Counted from the stretch's first letter, positions 24,753-34,445 are shown. The stretch is 64,000 nucleotides of DNA from Emticicia sp051209875 (GCF_051209875.1 NZ_JBNTQY010000001.1:1922001-1986000); one strand, 5' to 3'. Numbers and translations: made by a program. The notes: generated from the sequence alone by a model not told the origin.

Positions 24753-27700
24753 TTAAAATCCTCCACTACCATAGTATTGTCTTCTTCTACTTACTTTCAA
24801 TTCCTGCAATAAAGCACTGCGTACATTCAGCGTAAATGAATAACTACTATTGGCCGAATAACCCGAAATTGGCGTCCAGTTGAATGCCATATCCCAACAA
24901 TGAAGCTCACGATGAAGTGTAATATTTGTTAATGTTGGAGCTTTCAATTGCAAATCATAACCCGTACTAAAACCTACTTTCCATTTAGGCGTAAGACTCA
25001 AATCGCCTTGAACAGTGATGGCTTGTGTAATTTGGGCTTTCGCCAAACCTTGCTTATTATAATTGAAGTTATAACCCAAACTTAAAGTCCAAGGAATCGT
25101 AAAATCAACATAAAGTTCAGGATTTGCCGCTACAAATTTTTTCATTGCCTCTAAAGTAGGATCGGCATTTGGATTACTTTTAGGCTTGGGCTTTTCTTTA
25201 TTGAAAGTTGCTGGCGAAAGGCGAGTCGCAATGGCAATATTTGCTGAGCGAAGTGTTGCCAAACCAGAGAACCCTTTTACTTCTTGTATTTTATAAAAAC
25301 GCCTAATACGACCAGCGGGATTTTGTAATCTTAGGGCTTCGGTGCTTTCTTCTTGATAAAAATAAGGGTCGAGTGTCGCACCAAAGTTAAGGTTGATTAG
25401 ATTCTTGAAAAGATTGGTATTCGCTCCCAAATTAATATTCGACAAATTCATAGAATCACCCAATGCCAAAAGGTTATAACTTGTACCTAAGCTTAAATTA
25501 TCAAGCAATGAAATTTTTTCAAAAGCCTTTGCAGCAGTATCTGATTTTGAACGAACTTTAGCTTCAAGTTGATTGGTTAAATTGAAACTAATATTGCCCG
25601 ATGCTCCTGCTGATGCTCCTAATTTGGGGTATCTTGGCAACAGTTTCCTCAAAGTATCATAAGAAACTTTGCCATTGGCATCAGTACTTTTATCAACCCT
25701 GATAACACTATATTGAAAAAGATTTTTCGTAAAATCAGGAGCATAACTCAAGCTTAATGATGGTGCCATTGTATGTCTAATGGCTTGTAAACGACCTTTT
25801 CCTTTGAATTGATAAGTTCCATACACACGAGTATTCATACTTCCTGAAACAGAAGTTTGATAAGTAGGGAAGAAACCACTTACTGTATCAATTTTTACAG
25901 CATTTTCGCTTTCAATATACTCATAATTGAGTCTTTTTGTAGCAATATCTCCTCTTAATGAAATGCTTGGTGTAAAGTTAATATAACGAGCGATTTTGAA
26001 GTTAGGCAAAGAAATAGGTATCGAATAAGTTGTTTGAAATTGACCGTCTTTCAAAACATCATTTAAGGCTGTCAAACTATTTAGTTTTCTTACATTACTA
26101 AGTCTTTCTTGCAAGGCTTTTTGGGCAACTCTTTGCTCTACTGTTAATGTCAAAGGGTTTGCATCTCGCAATTTTATTTCTTCGTTGGTTAGTGGTTTTG
26201 CTTCGATGGATGAATACGAGCCGTCGTTGTTTTGACGAACAATTTTATATTCAGAATAATTCGTAATACTATTTACTTTGGTATTGGTTGCTTGATAACC
26301 TCCGCTCACGTTCAAACCAACCCTAAATGATTCGTACCAGCGACCAATTTGTTTTTTTTCAGGCACAAAAGGATTAAATTGATTTAAACCAATACTATAA
26401 TTGAGTGAAGCATCTGTTTGCCCTGTTGTGAAGTTTTGTGAAACATTGACACCAGAGCTTGTTACCAATTTTTGTGCAAAAGTTCGACCAAATTGTACGG
26501 ATGAATTGGAAGTACTACTCAAATAATTTTTTACGTCAACAGTGTTGACATTATTTTTGTTAAAACCATTGCTTCGTAAATTGACCGATGATGAAAAACT
26601 ACGGTCGGGACGCTTATTGGCAGGTGAATGTGACCAACTCAAGCTAAAATCTTTCGTTACATAAGTATTTTTATCTTCGGGTGAAACAACTTCAGGTTTT
26701 AGTTTATTGTAATTAAACTGGAAATTGAGGTTTCCTGAATATTTATAACGTTTTGAATAATTTGATTGAAGCCCAACCCCCCAACTACCTTTTGAGTAGA
26801 GCTGTGTAGTAAGTTGAAGTCCGATTTTTTCGTTTATAGCAAAATAATAACCAAAATTTTGTAAGTAAAAACCTCTTTGATTGGCATCTTCTCCATAAGT
26901 TCCCATCAGAATTCCTGAAGTCCCTGCCTCTTTTTTCTTTGGAATTGGGAAAAAACCAAAAGGCAATCCAATGGGTAATGGAATATTATTCAAAACAAGA
27001 TTAAAAGGCCCAGAAATAACTTGTTTTTTATTTACCAACTTGATTTTCTTGGCCGCAATATGAAAATGCGGTTCGGCTAAATTGCAAGTGGTATATTTTG
27101 CATCAACCAAATACAAATCATCATTAGCATCTTTTTTAACTTTTTGCCCTGTTACAAACCCTTCTCCTTGTTGTGTAACAATACCTTTAATGATTGCTTT
27201 TCTGGATTTAAAATTGTAGCGAATGGTGTCAGTATTATACTTTTCTCCACTTTGACTAAAAACAGGTTTTCCCTTTACTTTTGTGCCATTTTTGGTGCTA
27301 TCGGGCGAACCATAAGCAAAAACCTCGCTTTTCCCCCAATCTAAACGAATGTAATCGGCTTCTAAAACAATATCAGCATAAGTAATTTTTGCTTTTCCAT
27401 AAAGATTAACAATTTTACCAGTGACATCCATTACGGTTGAATCTTCGGCAATGTAATTAACAGTAGCCTCCAAACCACTATTCTTGCTTCGCAGTGAATC
27501 AGGAATAAGTACACGAGTAGTATCTTTTTTTTCTTCAAATAGCTTATTTCCAAATGGTCGGGTTGTTCGGCTATTATTCGTAGAAGTTGGTCTTTGTGTA
27601 GAAGAACCACTCCCAAAATTGGGTAGCCGCCCACCTGAAGGGAATTGAGCAAAAATATTAAGAGAAAAGAAAAGCATTGAAAATGCCAATAAAAATGCTC

Positions 27701-27779
27701 GAATGTGATTTTTTTTGAAAATTACGCCCAATTTTTGGTGCAATTTCAAAAAGCTAAAGGCTAAAAGCCAATTGCTCAT
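24753..27779 (-). CDS. lptD: LPS-assembly protein LptD, Bacteroidota OstA type
   Basis: 1008 residues from the ATG at 27779; the open frame extends 13 codons to a TTG. A long n-region precedes the signal peptide, which ends at NIFAQ (about residue 45 from this ATG). Next is an OstA/LptA-like jellyroll region (VTGKIVNLYGKAKITYAD to YFAYGSPD-type strands), then a large Tyr/Asn-rich beta-barrel that runs to the C-terminal aromatic (YYGSGGF). It inserts lipopolysaccharide in the outer leaflet with LptE. lptB lies 6 kb away on the other strand. The exact start is uncertain because the 5' end overlaps GCTAAAAGC-type repeated words. Confidence 0.85.
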   Translation of the reverse strand: MSNWLLAFSFLKLHQKLGVIFKKNHIRAFLLAFSMLFFSLNIFAQFPSGGRLPNFGSGSSTQRPTSTNNSRTTRPFGNKLFEEKKDTTRVLIPDSLRSKNSGLEATVNYIAEDSTVMDVTGKIVNLYGKAKITYADIVLEADYIRLDWGKSEVFAYGSPDSTKNGTKVKGKPVFSQSGEKYNTDTIRYNFKSRKAIIKGIVTQQGEGFVTGQKVKKDANDDLYLVDAKYTTCNLAEPHFHIAAKKIKLVNKKQVISGPFNLVLNNIPLPIGLPFGFFPIPKKKEAGTSGILMGTYGEDANQRGFYLQNFGYYFAINEKIGLQLTTQLYSKGSWGVGLQSNYSKRYKYSGNLNFQFNYNKLKPEVVSPEDKNTYVTKDFSLSWSHSPANKRPDRSFSSSVNLRSNGFNKNNVNTVDVKNYLSSTSNSSVQFGRTFAQKLVTSSGVNVSQNFTTGQTDASLNYSIGLNQFNPFVPEKKQIGRWYESFRVGLNVSGGYQATNTKVNSITNYSEYKIVRQNNDGSYSSIEAKPLTNEEIKLRDANPLTLTVEQRVAQKALQERLSNVRKLNSLTALNDVLKDGQFQTTYSIPISLPNFKIARYINFTPSISLRGDIATKRLNYEYIESENAVKIDTVSGFFPTYQTSVSGSMNTRVYGTYQFKGKGRLQAIRHTMAPSLSLSYAPDFTKNLFQYSVIRVDKSTDANGKVSYDTLRKLLPRYPKLGASAGASGNISFNLTNQLEAKVRSKSDTAAKAFEKISLLDNLSLGTSYNLLALGDSMNLSNINLGANTNLFKNLINLNFGATLDPYFYQEESTEALRLQNPAGRIRRFYKIQEVKGFSGLATLRSANIAIATRLSPATFNKEKPKPKSNPNADPTLEAMKKFVAANPELYVDFTIPWTLSLGYNFNYNKQGLAKAQITQAITVQGDLSLTPKWKVGFSTGYDLQLKAPTLTNITLHRELHCWDMAFNWTPISGYSANSSYSFTLNVRSALLQELKVSRRRQYYGSGGF

Positions 27780-28157
27780 TAGCTGATGTTTTGGGTGGTA
27801 TTTTTTCAGTTGTTCCAAAAGCCGTATCTTTGTAAAGAAATTTATTTAATTTATATACTTCTGTAATGCAATTAGTCATTAGTTTTTAGCTTCGGTGTAT
27901 CGATAAATAGCTTTTTTTTTAGTATGTATTCACTTAAAATAGCAAGTACATAATAAAATAACACTAATAGAGTTTAAAAGCTAAAATCTAACAACCAAAT
28001 TGCCAATAGCTTTCTAAATGATTCACGAAAAAACTGATTTAAACGTCTCAATCAATCATTAAATCTGTAATCTTCGCAAAATCTATTGAACTAACGACAA
28101 GTAATGGCACAAAATTAGCTTATTATATGGTAGTGAAGAACGTTTGTCCAGAAAATC
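27780..28157. other. 378-base intergenic region between lptD and the amidase gene
   Basis: Divergent upstream region. TATCTTTG at 27825-27832 is a plus-strand -7 motif but lies 330 nt from the amidase start. Words of the type AAAGCTAAA and TTTTTAGCTTC recur on both sides of the lptD start. Otherwise AT-rich with no visible gene or RNA. Confidence 0.35.
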
Positions 28158-28922
28158 ATGTTAAAAAATCTTAAAGTCCTATTATTTCTATTGATTACGC
28201 TTGATATTGCTCATGCTCAAAGTGGAAAAATCAGAACAATTGTAATAGATGCTGGGCATGGGGGCAAAGACCCAGGTACGCAACACAGCAAATTAAGAGA
28301 AAAAGATATAGCCTTGAGCGTTACTTTGAAATTGGGAAAAAAAATTGAAGAACATTTCCCCAATGTAAAAGTAATTTATACTCGTAAAACAGACGTTTTT
28401 ATACCTTTACACGAAAGGGCGGCCATTGCCAATCGCAATAAAGCTGATTTGTTTATTTGTATTCATGTCAATGCAAATCCTTATTCTTCCAAATTAAGCG
28501 GCTCCGAAACTTATGTGATGGGTTTACATAAAACAGAAGAAAACCTTGAACTGGCCATGCGAGAGAATGAGGTTATTTTGATGGAAGATAATTATAAGAA
28601 AAATTATAAAGGCTATGACCTCAGTTCGCCGATGGCCAATATTATGCTTGCCAACTACCAAAATGCGTTTATGAAAGAAAGTTTGAAGTTAGCAAGTTTG
28701 GTAGAAAAACAATTTCCAAAGGTCGGACATAGAAGCAGAGGTGTCAAACAAGCAGGATTTCAGGTTTTATGGCAAACGGCCATGCCAGGTATTTATGTTG
28801 AGACTGGTTATTTAACAAATTCGGCTGATAAGAAAATTTTGGGGACCTCATCAGGGCAAGATAAGCTGGCAGATGCTATATTTAAAGCCGTAAAGGCTTA
28901 TAAAGAAGATAAAGAGAAATAA
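28158..28922 (+). CDS. N-acetylmuramoyl-L-alanine amidase (Amidase_3)
   Basis: 254 residues with a signal peptide ending at AHAQ. The zinc ligands and catalytic residues are in order: IDAGHGGKDPGT (His), REKDIALSV (Glu), ICIHVNANP (His) and the terminal YVETGYLTN (catalytic Glu). It cuts the amide between MurNAc and the stem peptide in the periplasm, mainly during cell separation. There is no AMIN or LysM domain, so it is a catalytic-domain-only AmiC/CwlM-type enzyme. The next gene is mlaD, a pairing I believe is common in this phylum, which suggests a joint envelope function. Confidence 0.94.
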   Translation: MLKNLKVLLFLLITLDIAHAQSGKIRTIVIDAGHGGKDPGTQHSKLREKDIALSVTLKLGKKIEEHFPNVKVIYTRKTDVFIPLHERAAIANRNKADLFICIHVNANPYSSKLSGSETYVMGLHKTEENLELAMRENEVILMEDNYKKNYKGYDLSSPMANIMLANYQNAFMKESLKLASLVEKQFPKVGHRSRGVKQAGFQVLWQTAMPGIYVETGYLTNSADKKILGTSSGQDKLADAIFKAVKAYKEDKEK

Positions 28923-29224
28923 ATGTTGAATTAAGAATTAAGAATTATGAATTATGAATGTAAATTTGCAAATCATTTGTAGTTGTTTATAAATATTAAA
29001 TTCTTATGTTTCTTTACTTTTTGTAAATAACTATTTTAATATAATTTGTAACCTACAAATATAGAACGCAGATTCTTATGATTTTTAAGATAAAAAATGT
29101 TTTTTTTGACACTTTTATCATAAAAACCATAATTATCATAAGAATCTACGCTCCATATTTATCTTCTAAATAAGTTACAACTTACATTGTTTTAATTAAA
29201 AACGGATTGAGTAAAATCATTCTT
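28923..29224. other. intergenic region between the amidase and mlaD
   Basis: It opens with tandem words GAATTAAGAATTAAGAAT and TATGAATTATGAATG (about 28928-28960), followed by AT-rich sequence and the large imperfect inverted repeat at 29056-29161. No gene is visible. Confidence 0.5.
29056..29161. repeat. long imperfect inverted repeat (about 27-bp arms)
   Basis: The left arm 29056-29082 and right arm 29135-29161 match at 23 of 27 positions, and most differences are transitions that would give G-U pairs. The core AGATTCTTATGAT is perfect. The loop itself repeats ATCATAA and TTTTAAGAT words. An outer TTGTAAC/GTTACAA pair (29046-29052, 29174-29180) may enclose it. Confidence 0.8.
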
Positions 29225-29263
29225 AATCGCACGGGCGACCCCGTCTTAATTGTGCTTTAGCAC
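29225..29263 (+). repeat. GC-rich hairpin leader element before mlaD
   Basis: AATCGC then the hairpin ACGGG-CGAC-CCCGT (29231-29244), then TTAATTGTGC and a second hairpin GTGC-TTTA-GCAC (29252-29263), 6 nt before the ATG. The first hairpin is identical to that at 8519-8532. The second differs from its counterpart only in the loop. Confidence 0.8.
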
Positions 29264-29269
29264 CTAAGT

Positions 29270-30199
29270 ATGAAAAAAGAAGTAAAAGTTGGTTTATTAG
29301 GTATTATTGCTTTTGCAATTTTTTATCTTGGATTTAATTTCCTCAAAGGATTAGACGTTTTCCGCACAGAAAATGAATATTATACATTTTACCAAAATGC
29401 CGAAGGATTGCAACCGTCAAACCCTGTAATGTATAATGGTGTGACGATTGGAAGAGTGGTATTGGTAGAGCCTGAGCAAGACAAAAATCGTATCAGAGTA
29501 ATGCTTGCGATTAAACGACAAATAAAAGTTAGTGACAAAACTATCGCTGTTTTGGCAGATAACGGACTTTTAGGTGGAAAAATGATAAAGCTTTTAATCA
29601 ATGCTGGAAAAGATTTGCCAGATGAAGCCACTTTAGAAAGTACTGTTGAAAAAGGAATGCTTGGCTCTGTGACCGATAAACTTTCACCAACGTTAAAGAA
29701 TGTTGATTCTTTGATGGTAACAACTACGGCCATTATCAAACAATTTGACCAAACAGCCGTTGCTCTCAAAGCATTGATGGCGAGTGCCACACAAACTACC
29801 GCAGGTGTCAATGGTATTGTAGCCGCAAACTCAAAAAACCTCGCAGCTATTACTGGAAACGCTGCTGTATTAACTGCAAATCTTAATACATTATCCAATA
29901 ATTTGGATGCCCAACTCAAGCCAATCTTACAAAAAACAAGTACTTTCACCGACTCACTTAACGCCATGCGTTTAGGGCAAACGGTATCACAGTTAAATAG
30001 CTCAATTGCTGGTCTGCAAGGTGTTATTAAAGAAATCAATCAAGGTAAAGGAACACTTGGTAAATTGGCTAAAGATGATTCTCTCTATGTGAACTTAGAT
30101 AGAACTGCAGCAAACATTGCTCTTTTGATGGCTGATATGAAAGCAAATCCTAAGCGATATGTGCATTTTTCTTTGTTTGGTAAGAAAGAGAAGAAATAG
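29270..30199 (+). CDS. MlaD/MCE-domain lipid transport protein
   Basis: 309 residues. A single N-terminal membrane segment (VGLLGIIAFAIFYLGFNFL) is followed by the MCE domain (residues about 35-115) with YYTFYQNAEGLQPSNPVMYNGVTIGRV, its usual opening. A long C-terminal region of heptad-like residues (residues about 145-270) should form an extended coiled coil. MCE rings bridge the envelope and move phospholipids; this one is the periplasmic substrate-binding subunit. The ATPase and permease subunits are not next to it. The leader carries the paired hairpins that resemble the permease leader. Confidence 0.92.
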   Translation: MKKEVKVGLLGIIAFAIFYLGFNFLKGLDVFRTENEYYTFYQNAEGLQPSNPVMYNGVTIGRVVLVEPEQDKNRIRVMLAIKRQIKVSDKTIAVLADNGLLGGKMIKLLINAGKDLPDEATLESTVEKGMLGSVTDKLSPTLKNVDSLMVTTTAIIKQFDQTAVALKALMASATQTTAGVNGIVAANSKNLAAITGNAAVLTANLNTLSNNLDAQLKPILQKTSTFTDSLNAMRLGQTVSQLNSSIAGLQGVIKEINQGKGTLGKLAKDDSLYVNLDRTAANIALLMADMKANPKRYVHFSLFGKKEKK

Positions 30200-30440
30200 G
30201 GCTGAATCCTAAGTAGTTCGACTTAAACTATTTAATTTTCAAAGGTTGTTCACTCAGAATTATTACAATTTTCTGATTAATTCCATTTTTCTACTTATTT
30301 CCTTCTTCAATATCAGATTAATTGACATCTGACTTATGGAATTTTATGTGTATAATTACTGATATAAATTGACGAATACGTTATGTCGATTTCAACAAAA
30401 TAAATCCTTAATTTCGCAACTCAATCTTACAAAAAGGAAA

Positions 30441-32162
30441 ATGTCTGAAAAACGTTGGTCATATAAAACTACCCCAAACCCACAGATTGTCAACGATTTA
30501 GCAAATGCAATAAATATTGATAAAGCTTTGGCTTCGATGCTTGTTCAACGAAAAATCACGGATTTTGATGAAGCACGAGATTTTTTTCGACCTAAGCTTG
30601 AACATCTGCATGACCCATTTTTGATGGCAGACATGGAAAATGCCGTTAATCGCCTCATTGAAGCCATTGAAAATGGAGAAAAAATCATGGTCTATGGCGA
30701 TTATGATGTTGATGGTACCACCGCTGTTGCCTTGGTATATGGCTTTCTATCAACGTTTTATGGTAATTTAGAATACTATAATCCTGACCGCTACGAAGAA
30801 GGATATGGAGTATCGGTACAAGGAATTGAATGGGCTGCTGAACAAGGGGTTTCTTTGGTGATTTGCCTAGACTGCGGCATCAAAGCTCAAGGAAAAGTGA
30901 CATTGGCCAAGGAAAAATACAACATAGATTTTATTATATGCGACCATCACGAACCTGATGATGAATTACCGAATGCCATAGCTGTATTAGATCCAAAACG
31001 AAAAGATTGCCCTTATCCGTATAAAGAATTGACTGGCAATGGTGTCGGTTTTAAATTGCTTCAAGCCTATTGCTATCGTACTGAAATTCCGATTGATAAT
31101 CTATATGATTTTCTTGATTTATGTGTGGTCAGCATTGCTTCTGATATTGTGCCTATCACTGGAGAAAATCGAGTTTTAGCATTTTATGGATTAAAAAAAC
31201 TTAATGAAAATCCACGAATTGGACTAAAAGCATTGAAAGAAGTGGCAGGTTTTACGACCCTTATGACAATTGAAAACGTAGTTTTTGTACTAGGCCCAAG
31301 AATCAATGCTGCAGGACGAATAAAACACGCCAAAGCTGCCGTAAAGCTTTTATTATCAGGTGATTATAACGAAGCAATAGATTTTGCTCACGAAATACAA
31401 AAACATAATTTGGAACGCCGTGGGCATGATACTCGTATAACCGAAGAGGCCTTAGCGATGATTGAGGGGGATGAATGGTTGATAAATTCTGCTAAAAGTA
31501 CAGTGCTTTATAAAGAAGATTGGCACAAAGGTGTGATAGGTATTGTGGCGAGTAGATGTATCGAAAAATATTATCGTCCAACTATAATTCTGACAAAATC
31601 TCATGAAAAAGCCGCAGGTTCAGCTCGCTCGGTCGAGGGTTTTAATCTCTATGGAGCAATCGAACAATGTGCCAATTTACTTGAGCAATTTGGTGGACAC
31701 ACCCATGCCGCTGGTATGACAATTCCGATTGAAAATATTGATGCGTTTCGTTTAGCATTTGATAAAATAGTTTCTGCTACCATTACCGAAGAGCAACTTA
31801 CCCCAGTGGTGAAAATAGATTTGAAAATAAAATTGGGAGAGATTTCTTCTAAATTTTATCGAATTATGAATCAAATGGCTCCTTTCGGCCCAGAAAATAT
31901 GCAACCTGTTTTTGCCACTGAAAACCTTACGCTCAAATATGCTCCAAGAGTCATGAAAGAAAAACACCTTCGACTCGAACTTTTTGAAGAAGAAACAGGT
32001 GCAATTTTAACAGCAGTAGGTTTTGGTATGGTGGAAGAACATCTCGAAAAACTGAACACTAATAAATATTTCAGTGTAGCCTATCAGATTGATGAAAATA
32101 CATTTAATAACAAGACCACTTTACAATTAATGTTGAAAGATATTAAATACTCTGTAATTTAA
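30441..32162 (+). CDS. recJ: single-stranded-DNA-specific exonuclease RecJ
   Basis: 573 residues from the ATG preceded by AAAAAGGAAA, which serves as a purine-rich leader; the longer frame from 30369 is rejected. DHH-family motifs are present: VYGDYDVDGTTA (motif I), a Cys-Gly metal-site region CLDCGIK, and ICDHHEPD (the DHH triad). The DHHA1 domain has GGHTHAAGM near residue 420, and an OB-like C-terminal domain follows. It degrades single-stranded DNA 5' to 3' in recombination, mismatch and base repair. The stop codon is the first codon of the repeat at 32160. Confidence 0.96.
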   Translation: MSEKRWSYKTTPNPQIVNDLANAINIDKALASMLVQRKITDFDEARDFFRPKLEHLHDPFLMADMENAVNRLIEAIENGEKIMVYGDYDVDGTTAVALVYGFLSTFYGNLEYYNPDRYEEGYGVSVQGIEWAAEQGVSLVICLDCGIKAQGKVTLAKEKYNIDFIICDHHEPDDELPNAIAVLDPKRKDCPYPYKELTGNGVGFKLLQAYCYRTEIPIDNLYDFLDLCVVSIASDIVPITGENRVLAFYGLKKLNENPRIGLKALKEVAGFTTLMTIENVVFVLGPRINAAGRIKHAKAAVKLLLSGDYNEAIDFAHEIQKHNLERRGHDTRITEEALAMIEGDEWLINSAKSTVLYKEDWHKGVIGIVASRCIEKYYRPTIILTKSHEKAAGSARSVEGFNLYGAIEQCANLLEQFGGHTHAAGMTIPIENIDAFRLAFDKIVSATITEEQLTPVVKIDLKIKLGEISSKFYRIMNQMAPFGPENMQPVFATENLTLKYAPRVMKEKHLRLELFEEETGAILTAVGFGMVEEHLEKLNTNKYFSVAYQIDENTFNNKTTLQLMLKDIKYSVI

Positions 32163-32266
32163 TAATTTGGAGATTTGAGGATTTGGAGATTTGACAATAA
32201 ATTGATTATTACATGTTTTGGTCATTAATTGTCAAATTGTCAAATTGACCAATCTCCAAATTATTA
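32160..32266. repeat. stuttering inverted repeat beginning in the recJ stop codon
   Basis: Left arm TAATAATTTGGAGATTTG (32160-32177) includes the TAA stop; right arm CAATCTCCAAATTATTA (32250-32266) pairs with it over 16 bp. Inside, GATTTGGAGATTTG and GTCAAATTGTCAAATTG show the repeated-word pattern. The repeat may end transcription after recJ. Confidence 0.8.
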
Positions 32267-32363
32267 ATTACTCTCCGCTAAAAAATCACGCTAATTGTGG
32301 TATTTTTTCTTCATTATTTTATGTTAATTTTGAATTTTTCAAAATTTAATCATACACAAAATC

Positions 32364-33476
32364 ATGACAAAAAAACTATTACTTACACTACTTATTGCCA
32401 TTATTTATATCAATAGTGGCTTTGCACAAGCACTCCGAATACCGCAAAACAATAATTTTCCCTCTTCTGCTGGAAGAAAAATCGGCGTAACCGAAATTGA
32501 AGTAAAATGGAATGCCCCTGGAGTGAAAGGGCGAGAAGGCAAGATTTGGGGTACTGACGTTGCTTATTTTGGTACAACTGTTTTAGGATTTGGTTCAAAT
32601 ACCGAATCTCCATGGCGTGCAGGAGCGGATGAGTGTACTACTATTTCTTTCTCCACCGATGTTACTATCAATGGTAAGTCTTTGGCAGCAGGAAAATACG
32701 CCCTTTTTATGCAGCTTTCTCCAGACTCTACCATATTGATTTTCAATAAAAATAGCAGAGGGTGGGGAAGCTATTTCTATGATAAAAGTTTAGATGTTTT
32801 GAGAGTTCGTACGACTCAGAAAAAAAATCAAGCTTCATTACAAGAGCGTCTGGTGTATAATTTTAGTAATCAAACCGAAAATTCAGTAGAAATTAGTTTA
32901 GATTGGGAGCGTTGGAGCATTCCATTTAAAGTGGAAGTGGACGCAAAGAAAACAATTCTTGCTCATATTAAAAGAGAAATGAGTGGCGAATTAGGTTTCG
33001 ACCCACCGAGTTTGGAATTTGCAGCCAATTGGTGTGCCGATAACGACCTAAATTTGGAAGAAGCCAATAATTGGATAACCTCGGCTACCTCTCCTAATCT
33101 TGGTGGAAGTTCAACATTCAGGGCTTTATCTACGAAGGCCAAAATTTTAGATAAATTAGGCAAAAAAGAGGAAGCTGCAACTACCATGCAAACTGCTATT
33201 GACAAAGGTTCGGCAATCGAATTGCACCAATATGGCAGACAATTGTTGGCACAAAAGAAAGTCAATGAAGCAATGAAGATTTTTGAATTGAATCATAAAA
33301 AAAATAATGGAGCTTGGCCTACCAATGGAGGTTTAATGAGAGGCTATTCGGCAAGTGGAAACTATAAAAAAGCCTTAGAATATGCAAAATTAGCCTTAGT
33401 TCAAGCCCCCGATGATGTAAATAAGAAGTTTTTGGAAAATGCCATTAAGACTTTAGAAGAAGGGAAAGCATTATAG
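32364..33476 (+). CDS. exported DUF2911 protein with TPR-like C-terminus
   Basis: 370 residues, signal peptide ending at GFAQ. The DUF2911 domain occupies about residues 25-175 with KIGVTEIEVKWNAPGVKGRE, TTISFSTDV and SRGWGSYFYD. The C-terminal part (from about 215) is helical with TPR-like repeats such as KAKILDKLGKKEEAATTM and a second copy NYKKALEYAKLALVQAP. DUF2911 is common in Bacteroidota with no assigned activity that I know. It lies 200 nt downstream of recJ, separated by the repeat, and upstream of lptB after a terminator. Confidence 0.88.
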   Translation: MTKKLLLTLLIAIIYINSGFAQALRIPQNNNFPSSAGRKIGVTEIEVKWNAPGVKGREGKIWGTDVAYFGTTVLGFGSNTESPWRAGADECTTISFSTDVTINGKSLAAGKYALFMQLSPDSTILIFNKNSRGWGSYFYDKSLDVLRVRTTQKKNQASLQERLVYNFSNQTENSVEISLDWERWSIPFKVEVDAKKTILAHIKREMSGELGFDPPSLEFAANWCADNDLNLEEANNWITSATSPNLGGSSTFRALSTKAKILDKLGKKEEAATTMQTAIDKGSAIELHQYGRQLLAQKKVNEAMKIFELNHKKNNGAWPTNGGLMRGYSASGNYKKALEYAKLALVQAPDDVNKKFLENAIKTLEEGKAL

Positions 33477-33541
33477 ATTTTAGTTGAGTGACGAATGTTG
33501 ATTTGCGAATGACGAATTTATTATAAGTGAAAACTTTTGAA

Positions 33542-33574
33542 AACTATCACGCATTTTTGTGTGGTAGTTTTTTT
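33542..33574 (+). terminator. terminator after the DUF2911 gene
   Basis: Arms AACTATCAC and GTGGTAGTT with one G-T pair, a 15-nt loop region, then TTTTTTTA. A standard intrinsic terminator on the plus strand. Confidence 0.7.
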
Positions 33575-33646
33575 ATCAACTTACGCTCAATATAAGCGTA
33601 AGTTTAAAATTAAGAAAGATTAACAGGATATTTTAAGAAAAGGACT

Positions 33647-33654
33647 TAGTTTTG
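33647..33654 (+). promoter_or_regulatory. Bacteroidota -7 motif for lptB
   Basis: TAGTTTTG, an exact TAnnTTTG match, 32 nt before the ATG. Confidence 0.45.
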
Positions 33655-33685
33655 CAGAAAGAACCACTTAAAGTTCTAAAAAAGT

Positions 33686-34423
33686 ATGATTCTAAGGACA
33701 GAAAATTTAATTAAAAAATACGGTCAGAGATTAGTTAATAATAATGTAAGCTACCAAGTAGGGCAGGGGGAAATTGTTGGACTTTTGGGCCCAAATGGTG
33801 CAGGTAAAACTACCTCTTTTTATATGGCTACGGGTTTGGTTAAACCCAATAGTGGAAAAGTGTGGCTTGATGATTTGGATATTACATCTTTGCCCATGTA
33901 CAAGCGTGCAAAATTAGGCGTAGGATATTTGGCACAGGAACCGTCAATTTTTAGAGATTTGACGGTTGAAGAAAATATTTTAGGGATTTTAGAAATAGCA
34001 AAACCCCAACTTTCAAAAACAGAACGCAAAGAAAAAACAGAAGTTTTGTTGGAAGAATTCAGCTTGACTCACGTCCGTAAAAATAAAGGAATTGTTTGTT
34101 CGGGTGGAGAACGACGACGAACTGAAATTGCCCGTGCTTTGGCTGTTGACCCTAAATTTATTTTGTTAGATGAACCCTTTGCAGGAGTTGACCCGATTGC
34201 AGTAGAAGAGATTCAAGGAATCGTTGCTAAGTTAAAAGATAGAAATATCGGTATTCTTATTACTGACCACAACGTAAACGAAACGCTTTCCATCACCGAT
34301 AGAGCATATTTGCTTTTTGAAGGAAAAATTCTTCGACAAGGTACGGCTGAAGAATTAGCGAGTGATGAATTGGTAAGGAAAGTATATTTAGGTCAACATT
34401 TTGAGCTGAAACGCAAAGTATAA
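33686..34423 (+). CDS. lptB: LPS export ABC ATPase LptB
   Basis: 245 residues, the standard length. Walker A is GPNGAGKTTS, the Q-loop region is GYLAQEPSIFRDLTVEENI, Walker B is FILLDEPFAGVDP, and the switch His is in LITDHNV. The signature is written CSGGERRRTEIARALA, with a Cys where LSGGE is usual. It powers extraction of lipopolysaccharide from the inner membrane with LptFG. Terminators on both sides make this a single-gene unit; lptD is about 6 kb upstream on the opposite strand. Livg-like ATPases share motifs, but ERRRTEIARALA favours LptB. Confidence 0.93.
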   Translation: MILRTENLIKKYGQRLVNNNVSYQVGQGEIVGLLGPNGAGKTTSFYMATGLVKPNSGKVWLDDLDITSLPMYKRAKLGVGYLAQEPSIFRDLTVEENILGILEIAKPQLSKTERKEKTEVLLEEFSLTHVRKNKGIVCSGGERRRTEIARALAVDPKFILLDEPFAGVDPIAVEEIQGIVAKLKDRNIGILITDHNVNETLSITDRAYLLFEGKILRQGTAEELASDELVRKVYLGQHFELKRKV

Positions 34424-34445
34424 AAACAAACAACACTGTTTTATA

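Noticed and set aside
29389..30039. 216-codon minus-strand frame over mlaD
   Set aside because: Shadow of the MCE-domain gene, which has a complete motif set on the plus strand.
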